Assembly (NCBI RefSeq): GCF_900115925.1
Contig: NZ_FOYF01000006.1
Coordinates: 235,448 to 299,447 of the forward strand
Reading direction: 5' to 3'
DNA: 64,000 nucleotides
Source: Bacillus sp. cl95
Lineage (GTDB): Bacteria > Bacillota > Bacilli > Bacillales > Cytobacillaceae
Shown in pieces: positions 33,270-41,780 of the stretch (position 1 is its first letter; every line of letters begins with the position of its first letter). The notes under the pieces are model-generated. The model made no database searches and was not told where the DNA came from. It worked only from the letters and a program-made list of their open reading frames with translations. The position numbers and the translations under genes are program-made.

Positions 33270-33708
33270 AAAACTCCTCCTAAAATAGTAGTCTATGTAC
33301 GCCATGATGCTAAAGATTGAGAAAAATGCTTATGTTAGCGTTTTCATTAATATGTTACCACTATGAAATTAACAAAATCAAGACTGAATTTAATTAATTT
33401 TCTGATAATATATGACAATAATTTTAAAAGAGGCTGACGCAAATAAGCATTGATAACGAACTCTTGAGTCAGTTTTTTTCTTCTGAGAACTTTTTTGGAG
33501 GTTTTTAGAAGTATTAGAGGTAAATGTAGAGGGGATTCCCCCTATTATTCTGTTTTCTAACTTATGAAGTACTTTTCTACTAATCTCGTGGTGGAATTTG
33601 TTATTCATCGGCCTTATGAAGTACTAATCACCAAAGCACTGTCCCCAATATGATCTTCTACTTCCTTAAAAAATCCCCCTTTTACTTAGAATTTGCACAT
33701 TATCAAAA
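33270..33708. other. Intergenic space without a supported gene
   Basis: About 440 bases, AT-rich. A loose hairpin GGCTGAC ... GTCAG followed by seven T (about 33430-33480, plus strand) may be a terminator relic. The open frame at 33390-33608 has no ribosome binding site and low-complexity content, so it is not called. Confidence 0.4.
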
Positions 33709-33740
33709 CAAAAGTCCCAAAAGTATAACTTTTGGGACAC
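33709..33740 (-). terminator. Terminator of the AmiS/UreI-like gene
   Basis: GTCCCAAAAGT-tat-ACTTTTGGGAC perfect stem followed by a T-rich tail on the minus strand. Confidence 0.9.
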
Positions 33741-33768
33741 CCTCTTCTGGGTAGAATGAACATTTTAA

Positions 33769-34398
33769 TTAAATAGCTTCAATCTCTCTCCCACTATTCT
33801 TCGTTTTTGAAGAAACCTTCAATTTAAGAAGACCCACAACAAAGAGGATAATCGAAAGAGTTAATACCCCAGTCATAATTTGAATAACAACTGGTGTATT
33901 CCAGACACCTAAGAAGAATAGAACTGCTGGAATCGTTAAAGTTACCCAAGATTGTACGAAAGCAACCATTCCAATATATTTCTCTATCTTCATTTTTAAT
34001 GTATTGGCCATGAAGAATAATAACCATAAGAATGACCATAATCCCCAAGTTAATGCACCCACTGTATCTTGGAATTGAACGATGGAAGTGATGGTGTAAA
34101 TGACTGCTATGATGGCAACCCATAAGCTAAACCAGCCAAGTCCATTGCCTTCAAGGTCCTTCAACAACGTGACACCGACATATAAATACGTTAAGCCAAA
34201 TAGGAAAATAGCTGCAATATTATAAAGTTCCCAATTACTTTGGTCAGAAGTGATCATCAAATAAGTTGGGATGAAAATTTGAATGGCACCAACGAAAAGA
34301 TTAAATACGCCAACACTCTTTGCCTCTGCCTTCCCTAACAACATCAAACTGTTTAGGAATAAGACTGCACCAGATAGAAATAAGCCTACGAAACCCAT
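33769..34398 (-). CDS. AmiS/UreI-family channel (urea/short-chain amide)
   Basis: A 209-residue membrane protein with seven predicted helices, matching the AmiS/UreI family of proton-gated urea or amide channels: GLFLSGAVLFLNSLMLLG, LYNIAAIFLFGLTYLYVG and GWFSLWVAIIAVIY. No urease or amidase genes are nearby, so the substrate is not certain. ATG 34398 is the first start after an in-frame stop. Its ribosome binding site (GGAGGGG at 34434-34440) is 35 bases away, separated by a perfect hairpin. Confidence 0.85.
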   Translation of the reverse strand: MGFVGLFLSGAVLFLNSLMLLGKAEAKSVGVFNLFVGAIQIFIPTYLMITSDQSNWELYNIAAIFLFGLTYLYVGVTLLKDLEGNGLGWFSLWVAIIAVIYTITSIVQFQDTVGALTWGLWSFLWLLFFMANTLKMKIEKYIGMVAFVQSWVTLTIPAVLFFLGVWNTPVVIQIMTGVLTLSIILFVVGLLKLKVSSKTKNSGREIEAI

Positions 34399-34405
34399 AT
34401 TTTTT

Positions 34406-34430
34406 GTTGTGAATATCGGCTATTCACAAC
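34406..34430 (-). promoter_or_regulatory. Hairpin between ribosome binding site and start codon of AmiS/UreI-like gene
   Basis: GTTGTGAATA-gccga-TATTCACAAC, ten perfect pairs and a 5-base loop on the minus strand. It is flanked by GGAGGGGAAA on the 5' side and AAAAAAT-ATG on the 3' side. If folded, the binding site and ATG come within about 10 bases, the normal distance. An in-frame TAG inside the hairpin excludes an upstream start in that frame. Confidence 0.7.
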
Positions 34431-34635
34431 TTTCCCCTCCTAGTAAAATATAGTTTTCAGCTTCAAACGGCTGAATTATTATATGAAAATCATTTTTTAC
34501 AGATTAACTATAGCAGAAATTTCGCACATATGTAAAACAAACTTTGAACAAATGTAAAATTAAATTTCTTCCATATTCCCCAAAATCGACCTTGAATTCA
34601 AATCTCGGATTCTAAAATCTTAATGACAAAATAAA

Positions 34636-34663
34636 AACAGCATCCATGACGGACACTGTTCTC
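34636..34663 (-). terminator. Terminator of the NAD-salvage cluster
   Basis: AACAGTGTCC pairs with GGATGCTGTT (G-U included), followed by five T on the minus strand, about 32 bases past the stop of the nadD-like gene. Confidence 0.78.
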
Positions 34664-34694
34664 ATAATAACAAAAATGAACTTTAACATAGTCT

Positions 34695-35312
34695 TTATTT
34701 AAGATACAGTCCATGCTCTTTGATATAGTCATAACAAGCTTGCGGCAATAGAAATTTGGGCTCTCCACCCATTGCAAATTCTTCTCGAATATAGCTGGAG
34801 CTGATTTCCATTGCTAGACCTTTGTCAATGAGGTGGAATCGTGAACCGTTGTCATGATTTCTCAGAATCGGGGATCGGCTAATGGTAGACAACATATCGA
34901 TCCCGTCTCGAGCCATTACAATAAACTTGTTTTCAGCGACTAATTCTTCGCCATTTTTCCACATGCCCGCTCCGATATCTACTAACAAATCCGCTCCCAT
35001 GATGAAATACACTTCGTCATTTGGATATCGCTTCTTGAAATGTTCCATCGTATTATAGGTGAAAATTTTCCAAGCTTCCTGCTCCATTTCGAATGAGTCC
35101 GCAGCAAAACGTTCGTCCTTTTCAATTGCCATTTGCAGCATGTTCCAACGATGGATATCTTCTGTTTTCATTTTTTTGTCCTTGCGTTTATTTGAACAAG
35201 GTAAGAAGATTACTTTATCCAATCGACAGCGATGTGCGATTGTACTTGCCGTCCATAAGTGCACATTGGTAATCGGATCAAATGATGATCCATAAATACC
35301 GATTTTAGCCAT
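34695..35312 (-). CDS. nadD: Nicotinate-nucleotide adenylyltransferase (NadD-like)
   Basis: A 205-residue nucleotidyltransferase that joins NaMN and ATP to form deamido-NAD. The HxGH-type region reads GIYGSSFDPITNVHL (here TNVH), and the C-terminal ISSSYIREEFAMGG is the ISSTxIR signature. ATG 35312 follows GGGAGG. Last gene of an NAD-salvage cluster with pncB (30 bases upstream), pncA and an NrtR-like regulator. The lineage usually has another nadD near the replication/GTPase yqeH region, so this may be a salvage-dedicated paralogue. Confidence 0.82.
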   Translation of the reverse strand: MAKIGIYGSSFDPITNVHLWTASTIAHRCRLDKVIFLPCSNKRKDKKMKTEDIHRWNMLQMAIEKDERFAADSFEMEQEAWKIFTYNTMEHFKKRYPNDEVYFIMGADLLVDIGAGMWKNGEELVAENKFIVMARDGIDMLSTISRSPILRNHDNGSRFHLIDKGLAMEISSSYIREEFAMGGEPKFLLPQACYDYIKEHGLYLK

Positions 35313-35342
35313 GAGCTGTTTCCTCCCTAGCATTCATGTCGT

Positions 35343-36803
35343 TTAACGAATCATATTAGCTACTGTTTCTTTCACCTCTTGAATGTTCTTCATCTTGTTA
35401 TCCCAACAAGCTTGACTTAAATCCACGGGATATTCTTCTGGATTCAACGTACGTTTATATTCATCCCACAATACCTTTAGGTTCTCTTTTGCATGCGCTT
35501 GAATCTCTTGTAATGCTGGCATTTGGTAAACGATAGAACCATTCACCACTACATCTTCATGAAGCTCTTTTGCTGTAAAGTTGGTAACGAACTTACTAAT
35601 ATAGGTGTGAATGGGATGGAACATTTTCAATCTTTCTTCCCCTTCTGGGTTTTCATGATCCAATGCAATGTAGTCCCCTTCTGCATGACCATTCAGGTTA
35701 TTAATGATTCGGTAGATCCGCTTGCGACCTGGTGTAGTCACTTTTTCTGGATTTGCAGAAATCTTGATCGTGTCTACCATTTGCCCATTTTCATTTGCAA
35801 TTGAAACCAATTTATAAACCCCACCAAGAGCCGCTTGATCGTAGGCCGTGATCAACTTTGTGCCTATTCCCCACATATCAATTTTGGCTCCTTGAGCTAT
35901 TAGATGCATGATCGTGTATTCATCTAAGTCATTTGAAGCTACAATTTTTGCATCAGGAAAGCCTGCTTCATCAAGCATTTTCCTAGCTTCTTTTGAAAAA
36001 TAAGCTAAGTCACCGCTATCTAAGCGAATCCCCTTGAAATTAATCTTATCACCAAATTCTTTAGCCACCTTGATCGCATTCGGGACACCTGAACGCAATG
36101 TATCATACGTATCTACGAGAAACACACAGTCTTTATGAGTACTTGCATACTTTTTAAATGCTTCATATTCGTCCCGATAAGCTTGAACCATCGCATGAGC
36201 GTGAGTACCTGCAATAGGAATACCAAACAATTTCCCTGCCCTTACATTACTTGTAGCTTCAAATCCAGCAATATAAGCAGCACGTGTTCCCCAAATAGCA
36301 GCATCAAATTCGTGCGCACGTCTTGTTCCAAATTCCATTGCATGGCCATCACCAATCACTTGCTTGATACGGGAAGCTTTGGTGGCAATTAATGTTTGAA
36401 AGTTAATGATATTTAGGATGGGTGTTTCAATAAGCTGTGCTTCTGCTAGTGGAGCCTCGATACGGAGAATAGGTTCATTTGCAAAAACCAATTCACCTTC
36501 CCGCATAGATCGAATCGTTCCTGTAAAAGTAAGCTTGCGAAGGTATTCAAGATATTCATCAGAGTACATTCCTTCTTCTCTCAGATAGGCAATGTCACTT
36601 TCAGAAAAACCGAATTTATGAATGAAATCCAAGATACGTTGAAGGCCTGCAAAAATGGCATATCCGTTTTTAAATGGCAATTTTCGAAAATACACTTCAA
36701 ATACGGCATTTCGATTATGGATGCCATCCTTCCAATACGTTTCAACCATATTGATTTGATAAAGATCCGTGTGTAGCATTAAGCTATCGTCTTTATAATT
36801 CAT
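35343..36803 (-). CDS. pncB: Nicotinate phosphoribosyltransferase
   Basis: A 486-residue enzyme that makes nicotinate mononucleotide from nicotinate and PRPP. The family landmarks are LHTDLYQINM at the N-terminus, EFGTRRAHE (about 158), GIPIAGTHAHAMVQA with the active-site His, VDTYDTLRSGVPNA and GIRLDSGDLAYFSK. GGAGAAATGAAGG precedes ATG 36803. It sits 51 bases downstream of pncA, which supplies its substrate. Confidence 0.95.
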   Translation of the reverse strand: MNYKDDSLMLHTDLYQINMVETYWKDGIHNRNAVFEVYFRKLPFKNGYAIFAGLQRILDFIHKFGFSESDIAYLREEGMYSDEYLEYLRKLTFTGTIRSMREGELVFANEPILRIEAPLAEAQLIETPILNIINFQTLIATKASRIKQVIGDGHAMEFGTRRAHEFDAAIWGTRAAYIAGFEATSNVRAGKLFGIPIAGTHAHAMVQAYRDEYEAFKKYASTHKDCVFLVDTYDTLRSGVPNAIKVAKEFGDKINFKGIRLDSGDLAYFSKEARKMLDEAGFPDAKIVASNDLDEYTIMHLIAQGAKIDMWGIGTKLITAYDQAALGGVYKLVSIANENGQMVDTIKISANPEKVTTPGRKRIYRIINNLNGHAEGDYIALDHENPEGEERLKMFHPIHTYISKFVTNFTAKELHEDVVVNGSIVYQMPALQEIQAHAKENLKVLWDEYKRTLNPEEYPVDLSQACWDNKMKNIQEVKETVANMIR

Positions 36804-36854
36804 CCTTCATTTCTCCTGTCCGGTTTGATCATTTATCCTCTTCACTGTTTCCTT

Positions 36855-37427
36855 TTATAAAAAACTTCCCCGAATAACTTTTGCTCCAAGTGTATGTTCA
36901 AAATGTCCCAATGCCCATTCATGTCCAGCTTGGTTGAAAGAAGCTACTGCATCTTGATGAACGACAATATTAAATCCTTTGTTATATGCATCCACAGCGG
37001 TATGAAGAACGCAGATATCCGTACAAACTCCTACTAAATGGACTTCCGTAATTCCCCGTTCACGCAATTTGATTTCTAGATCTGTTCCTGCAAAAGCCGA
37101 ATATCTTGTTTTATCCATAAAGTAAACTTGAGCAACCTGTTCATTACTTTTGTAAAGTTCATTTAAAGAACCATATAGATCTCTTCCTTCAGTGTTACGT
37201 ATATTATGAGGCGGGAACAACTTTGTTTCTGGATGAAGTGAGTCTCCTTCTTCATGAACATCGACTGCAAATACTGTAAAGTCACCATTATCAATAAAAA
37301 AATTCGTAATCTGTGTAATCCGACTTTCCAATAATTGTGCAGGTTCCCCACAAGTAAGGGCTCCGTTTGTTGCGACAAAATCTTTCGTGTAATCAATGTT
37401 GATCAATGCACGCCTTTCCATTTTCAT
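36855..37427 (-). CDS. pncA: Nicotinamidase / isochorismatase-family cysteine hydrolase
   Basis: A 190-residue cysteine hydrolase. Catalytic Asp in INIDYTKDF, Lys in MDKTRYSAFAGTDLE, and nucleophile Cys in VHLVGVCTDICVLHTAVDA; metal-binding Asp/His are in FAVDVHEEGDSLHPETKLFPPH. It converts nicotinamide to nicotinate. Start at ATG 37427; ATG 37421 is also possible, since a GGAG site suits either. Upstream is an AT-rich inverted repeat matching one before the NrtR-like gene. Confidence 0.9.
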   Translation of the reverse strand: MKMERRALINIDYTKDFVATNGALTCGEPAQLLESRITQITNFFIDNGDFTVFAVDVHEEGDSLHPETKLFPPHNIRNTEGRDLYGSLNELYKSNEQVAQVYFMDKTRYSAFAGTDLEIKLRERGITEVHLVGVCTDICVLHTAVDAYNKGFNIVVHQDAVASFNQAGHEWALGHFEHTLGAKVIRGSFL

Positions 37428-37449
37428 CTCTCCATCCTTTTTGTATTTT

Positions 37450-37472
37450 GTAATTATAATATTACTAATTAC
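37450..37472. promoter_or_regulatory. Candidate NrtR operator upstream of pncA
   Basis: Arms GTAATTA and TAATTAC separated by nine bases, sharing GTAATTATA and ATTACTAATTA with the site upstream of the regulator gene. Confidence 0.55.
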
Positions 37473-37506
37473 TTCTTCTAAAAATAATTAGAAAAGAATT
37501 TCTTTC

Positions 37507-38307
37507 CTAATTGTAGATTGATTCAATGATTTCAAAATCGTTAAATCGATATAATTGAGATGGCCTAAAAGAATTCCTATTCGTCTTTTTTGGCTTCATC
37601 TCTTCATCTAGTACTTTCTCTAAAAAAGGCAGCTTTGGAGCTTTTGCAAAGAATACTGGGTCACTTGAAATCTTTGAATCCTCACCTACTGTCAGCAAGA
37701 CTCTTTGTAATTCGGAAAGGGTAAACTCTTCCGGTAAAAAGTTCTTCGCAAGGGTGGTTTGTACCATGTCCCTTTTTATAAATGTCAAAGCATCTTTAAT
37801 AATTTTACGATGGTCGAAAGCTAAGTCCAATTGAAACACTTCTTCTACATCAAACAATTCTATATCTGCTGCATCGTCATTTGCTTCACGTTGACCGATC
37901 AATTGTTCAGGGACGATCGCGTAGAATGCATTGGATATCATCCAACCACGTGGATCACGCTCTACTTCATCATAAACACCGAAGTGTTTGATGAGTAATC
38001 CATCAACGTTTGTTTCTTCCTTTAATTCGCGTTTTGCTGCCATCAACGCTGTTTCTTTATGAATGGCATCTACAAATCCTCCTGGCAAAGCCCATTTACC
38101 ACCCTCGATATTCGCATTACCTTCACTGTCTTTTTCTGCTCGTTTGATGAGCATCAGTTTAAGCGTCATTTTAGGAGGCGCTTTTTCCTCTACTTTATCC
38201 GATACAATGGTGAATATAGCGATATCTGCAACATAGCCATCCGGAGTGAGGTACTTGGATGAATCATAGTGGGCCAAAACCTCTTGTTCCGTATTATATT
38301 TAGTCAT
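37507..38307 (-). CDS. NrtR-like Nudix transcriptional regulator
   Basis: A 266-residue two-domain protein. Residues about 25-165 are a Nudix domain (GGKWALPGGFVDAIHKE, then KRELKEETN); residues about 190-265 are a winged-helix-like C-terminal domain (FTLSELQRVLLTVGE, RPSQLYRFN). This matches NrtR repressors of NAD metabolism, which sense ADP-ribose or NAD derivatives. The Nudix box has two extra residues and Asn in place of the late Gly, so catalysis may be weak or lost, as in other NrtR proteins. It precedes pncA-pncB-nadD on the same strand. Confidence 0.85.
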   Translation of the reverse strand: MTKYNTEQEVLAHYDSSKYLTPDGYVADIAIFTIVSDKVEEKAPPKMTLKLMLIKRAEKDSEGNANIEGGKWALPGGFVDAIHKETALMAAKRELKEETNVDGLLIKHFGVYDEVERDPRGWMISNAFYAIVPEQLIGQREANDDAADIELFDVEEVFQLDLAFDHRKIIKDALTFIKRDMVQTTLAKNFLPEEFTLSELQRVLLTVGEDSKISSDPVFFAKAPKLPFLEKVLDEEMKPKKTNRNSFRPSQLYRFNDFEIIESIYN

Positions 38308-38358
38308 TTAGAAATCCTCTTTTCGTGTAGCAAAACTGATTGTTTTTATTGAGTTATC

Positions 38359-38383
38359 AGTAATTATAAATTATATAATTACT
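38359..38383. promoter_or_regulatory. Candidate NrtR operator (autoregulatory site)
   Basis: Perfect inverted repeat AGTAATTATA-n5-TATAATTACT, about 50 bases upstream of the NrtR-like gene. Confidence 0.6.
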
Positions 38384-38399
38384 AATTAATAATATAATA

Positions 38400-39137
38400 A
38401 CGATTCCATACAAATAATTCAAGTGAAAACCCTAAAATTTTTCCAATAATTTTATTGAGGAAATTTTTGGCATTTCACACAAAAATTTAGATCAATCGTT
38501 TTTCATAATTAATATAATTTTGGAGTTCTCCTATCAACTTAGACATTAAGACCTAAAGTCACACATGGTTTATTTTATCTTACTTGAGCCACCGACTTAT
38601 GGCTCTCACTGATATACTTTACCGTTAATTTCATTTATAATTTCTTTCTATTTATCTATCTTAAAAATCTTCTTCCCATGCTTCTTGTGCATCCAACAAC
38701 CTTTATGATAAACACTCATAAAAATTCTTTGCTGTGTTATAGTCATCAAGTCCCTCTGGTCTATTCCTACAAAAATCCTGGCAAATTTACCAACCAGTTT
38801 CATAATGGATTTCATCTTTTTCATTTTCTTAACTTTCTCGTTGTTGGAGTGAATGGCCTTAAACTCTACTTTGTTCACCACCAAGCTTGTTTTTCCTGCA
38901 TTTTAAGATTCATAGTAAGGGTTCCTACTAAAGTTGAGTTAGAGTCGTGTCTTACTCATATCTTACTGAGGATCCTTTTTTTATCAAAGCTCAAAAATAA
39001 TGCTCTACAGGAATGCTATAGAGGGCGATGCTTCAAAAACGAGGGATCGCTTTTTCCTTTTGAAGTAACGTGTCAGATTTATTTTAGAAGGAAAAGCTAA
39101 TAACGTAACGAAGTTATAAATAAAAAGAGCCTAATTA
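38400..39137. other. Gene-poor spacer, possible coding relic
   Basis: No gene has both a ribosome binding site and recognisable sequence. A minus-strand frame of 78 codons (38884-38648) is basic (MKKMKSIMKLVGKFARIFVGI) and vaguely resembles the C-terminal part of IS110-type transposases; this is weak. A GAGCC/GGCTC hairpin follows it. The longer plus-strand frame over the same bases looks like its antisense shadow. Confidence 0.3.
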
Positions 39138-39168
39138 AAAATATACCCCTCACTAATGAGGGGTATAT
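39138..39168 (-). terminator. Terminator of the DUF3231-type gene
   Basis: ATACCCCTC pairs with GAGGGGTAT; five T follow on the minus strand. Confidence 0.87.
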
Positions 39169-39169
39169 C

Positions 39170-40174
39170 TTATTTATCCCGTGCAAGTTCTTTTCTATTA
39201 GGAGCAAGTGGTGGCTGTTCTAACCACTTGTTTTTCACCATAATATCGAACCAGTTTTTGGTGATTCCTAGTGCTTTTAGAACTGCTTTTTCATAAGCTA
39301 CAGCTATGTCTGTTCGCATGGCTCCTGCCAGACCTGTCCCGTAATATACTTGTGCAGTTTGAACCAAGAAACCCACATGATACAACATTAATTTTTCTGA
39401 AAAAGGAGAGTCTTTTGACGTTGTAACTTCTGATTCCAACGACATTGGAACGGGCAAATTATCCTTCTGCAAAATTTTTGAAAGGGCTTGTAGGTTTTCA
39501 TCTGCGGTTTTATCTAATTCCTCAAGAAACTTTCTTACTTCTTTCGATTCTGTGACTTGACTGAATCCGATTGAAAGAGCTTTTGCTAATATGCCCTTTT
39601 TAATGTTAAGAGAAATACTGATTATTTCTGAACTAGATAATCGTCTCCCTTTTCCAAAGTATCCATCAATAAAATCTTTGGTAGAAATAAATTCAGGGTT
39701 CTCGTTAGGATAGAAATAGGGGTCTCTTTGGAATATTCCTTTTTTAAGCAATAACTCAATGGTTAAATCGTACATTCTTTTTGCATCATTATCGCATGCA
39801 TTGTAAAATTCCCGTATGTCCTTTCTGACAGAAACACTTAAAGCAGTTGTATGACCCAACAAACCATGTATAGTCATAATATGTAAATAATTTAAGCAGA
39901 ATGTGTCAGAAAACAATCTCTCTGCATTTTGATTAAGGTCGGACTCAGTAAATCCAATGGGAACTGGAAATCCATCCTTCTCCATGAAGGTTACAATCTG
40001 CTGCTTTTGCTTTTCCCATATCTCAATGGCTATTTGAAAAACTTTTTTTATTGATTCGTCTTCTAAAATAGAAATCATATACCTATTTACTATCTCGGCC
40101 ATTGTTCCGTTTACATACTCCCCCCATAGTGTTCCTATTTCGGAAGATGTAAGTTTTAATTTATCATTTTCCAT
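39170..40174 (-). CDS. DUF3231-family protein with two internal repeats
   Basis: A 334-residue protein of two similar halves (about 10-165 and 175-325). Each has an LTSSEIGTLWGEY- or LSSSEIISISLNI-like opening, a DGFPVPIGF or DNLPVPMSL motif and a helical end containing SVRKDIREFY or AMRTDIAVAY. It matches DUF3231 proteins, common in spore-forming Bacillaceae and ferritin-like in predicted fold; function unknown. It is transcribed away from the secreted-protein pseudogene. Confidence 0.82.
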   Translation of the reverse strand: MENDKLKLTSSEIGTLWGEYVNGTMAEIVNRYMISILEDESIKKVFQIAIEIWEKQKQQIVTFMEKDGFPVPIGFTESDLNQNAERLFSDTFCLNYLHIMTIHGLLGHTTALSVSVRKDIREFYNACDNDAKRMYDLTIELLLKKGIFQRDPYFYPNENPEFISTKDFIDGYFGKGRRLSSSEIISISLNIKKGILAKALSIGFSQVTESKEVRKFLEELDKTADENLQALSKILQKDNLPVPMSLESEVTTSKDSPFSEKLMLYHVGFLVQTAQVYYGTGLAGAMRTDIAVAYEKAVLKALGITKNWFDIMVKNKWLEQPPLAPNRKELARDK

Positions 40175-40387
40175 TTGTTCTCACCTCTTCAGTATTTTTT
40201 ACTAATACAGAAATAGGTATACATTTCTTTGGACTTAAACTTTTTAGATGATTAGTTGAGTAGTTTCTTGTTCAACTAACGAGTGGGATTGCTGCCGCGT
40301 TCCTTTTTTCTTATTGAACAAACGGAGCAGGTTAATACGAGGGACTATAAAAGATGGAAAAGGAGAAAATACATCAGAGGTGATAAT

Positions 40388-40901
40388 GTGCGTTTAATTG
40401 TTCTTCTTCCCCTTTTAATTGCGATAATTTTATTACAAAACAATTCGACCTATGCAGGAAAAGAAAAAAATCCATTAGAAAGCCAGATAATTACGTCATT
40501 TATGACTGGTTTGCAAGTCGAAGATCCGAAACAAGCTGTTGAATTATGGATATTAGGTGTGAATAACCGAAGTGGTGCTGTTCAATTTGCTATGTTATCG
40601 CCTTCGCTTCAACAAAAGACAAGGAAACAGTTTGAACAAAGAGGATGGGTAACAGGAGTAATCAAGCCCTTGGCTCGATAACTTTCGCTTTGTAAAGGTG
40701 TACAAGATTAGTGATTCAAAAATACAATATACAGTTGTTTACGATTTACTAAGTTCATATGCAAACTTCGGGAATGGGCAAAAGGTTATTACTGTTGAAC
40801 AGAATCCAGTACCATATATGACGAACTGGTTAATTTCATCAATAACAACGAAATATAGTCAATGGGAAGCATTTACACCTCCTGAAATAGTGACTAAATA
40901 A
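40388..40901 (+). pseudogene. Frameshifted gene for a small secreted protein
   Basis: GTG 40388 follows AGAGGTGAT. The product starts with a signal peptide (LIVLLPLLIAIILL ... TYA) and reads to EQRGWVTGV, then shifts. The other frame continues SSPWLDNFRFVKVYKISDSKIQYTVVYDL and ends at 40901. One extra A near 40661 (GTAATCAAGC for GTATCAAGC) explains the break; the joined protein would be about 170 residues. The second half has no start of its own. Function unknown. Could be a true mutation or a sequence error. Confidence 0.65.
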
Positions 40902-41120
40902 AGGTGATTGTCCAATGCTATTGCCATATTTATTACAGATAACCCTAAAGAGGTTTTTTTATTTGTGAAGAATTACACTTAAAGTTACGGGTGCTTTACT
41001 TCAACAAGGAGAGGAGAGCTTTTCTTATTCAACTACCCATGAAAATAAGTTTCTATAAGAATGGAAAAATAACAATACTTAAGTAAACCCTTCTCAATCG
41101 TCAAAAAAGAGGAAACTAAA

Positions 41121-41223
41121 ATGGATAAATCTATCCGTAAAAGACTATTTATGAAGGTTTTCCATATCATGGACAACACAATAAGTAAAGAAGAGATGTA
41201 GACCCATTGGGTCTACATCTCTT
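41121..41223 (+). other. 26-codon open frame ending in a perfect hairpin
   Basis: ATG 41121 has GAGGAAA eight bases upstream and encodes a basic 26-residue peptide (MDKSIRKRLFMKVFHIMDN...). Its stop lies inside a 15-bp perfect inverted repeat, AAGAGATGTAGACCC-att-GGGTCTACATCTCTT (41191-41223), with no T-run on either strand. It could be a peptide gene, the end of a lost gene, or chance. Confidence 0.3.
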
Positions 41224-41237
41224 AACTCAGAAATATA

Positions 41238-41304
41238 TTTTAAGCATAATATTGTTACGATGATTTTTAAACATAAAGATGCACTGACATTTTATGCTTA
41301 AAGT
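41238..41304 (+). repeat. Direct repeat C, left copy
   Basis: About 70 bases resembling 46938-47009 in the same orientation: TTAAGCATAATATTGT, then TTTAAACATAAAGATG, GACATTTTATGCTTAAA. Internal inverted arms of TTTAAGCATAA type. It bounds the left of the decayed accessory zone. Confidence 0.5.
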
Positions 41305-41715
41305 AAAACATTTGACGTTAACCATAAAATTTCCATCGAATAAAGCATAAGCTTTCCAGCCTTAGAGCCACTTGACTTCAAGACACTTTTCAATTTAACT
41401 TCCCACTTCCTTTATCACAGATAGTTTTATGAAATATAGTAAAATAACTGTATTATAATCGTTTTAGGAAAGCTTTTGTTTTATTTTTTTGTTTTAGGAA
41501 ATTTTATGATTTATTAATCTGAGTCTTCATGAAATATTTTAAACTTAATAAATCGCCTATGTATTTTCAAAAATTAAATATCACTTAAATGTAAGGGCAT
41601 ATTTGGCAAATAAAAAATGTCGTTTATGGCAGTATGTTTTTTGAATAGTATTCAAGGCTTTATATCCCAGTTATGCATAAAATCTTGTATATAAAGCCTT
41701 ATATAAAATAAATAC

Positions 41716-41780
41716 TTATTTAACTAAAGCGCCCGTTTGTTTAATAGCAATAGGTAAGACTTTGATGTTATCTCCATCTT
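41716..41780 (-). pseudogene. C-terminal gene fragment next to group II intron relic
   Basis: Directly beyond the intron's 3' end, the minus strand reads DGDNIKVLPIAIKQTGALVK and a stop at 41716. An inverted repeat AAGGCTTTATAT / ATATAAAGCCTT (41654-41700) follows. It looks like the 3' end of a protein-coding gene whose remainder is gone. Family not identified. Confidence 0.4.

Noticed and set aside
33390..33608. 72-codon minus-strand frame.
   Set aside because: No ribosome binding site; contains a terminator-like hairpin; no recognisable sequence.
38678..39100. 140-codon plus-strand frame as a gene.
   Set aside because: It lacks a ribosome binding site, has unusual His/Phe/Leu-rich composition and is antisense to another dubious frame.
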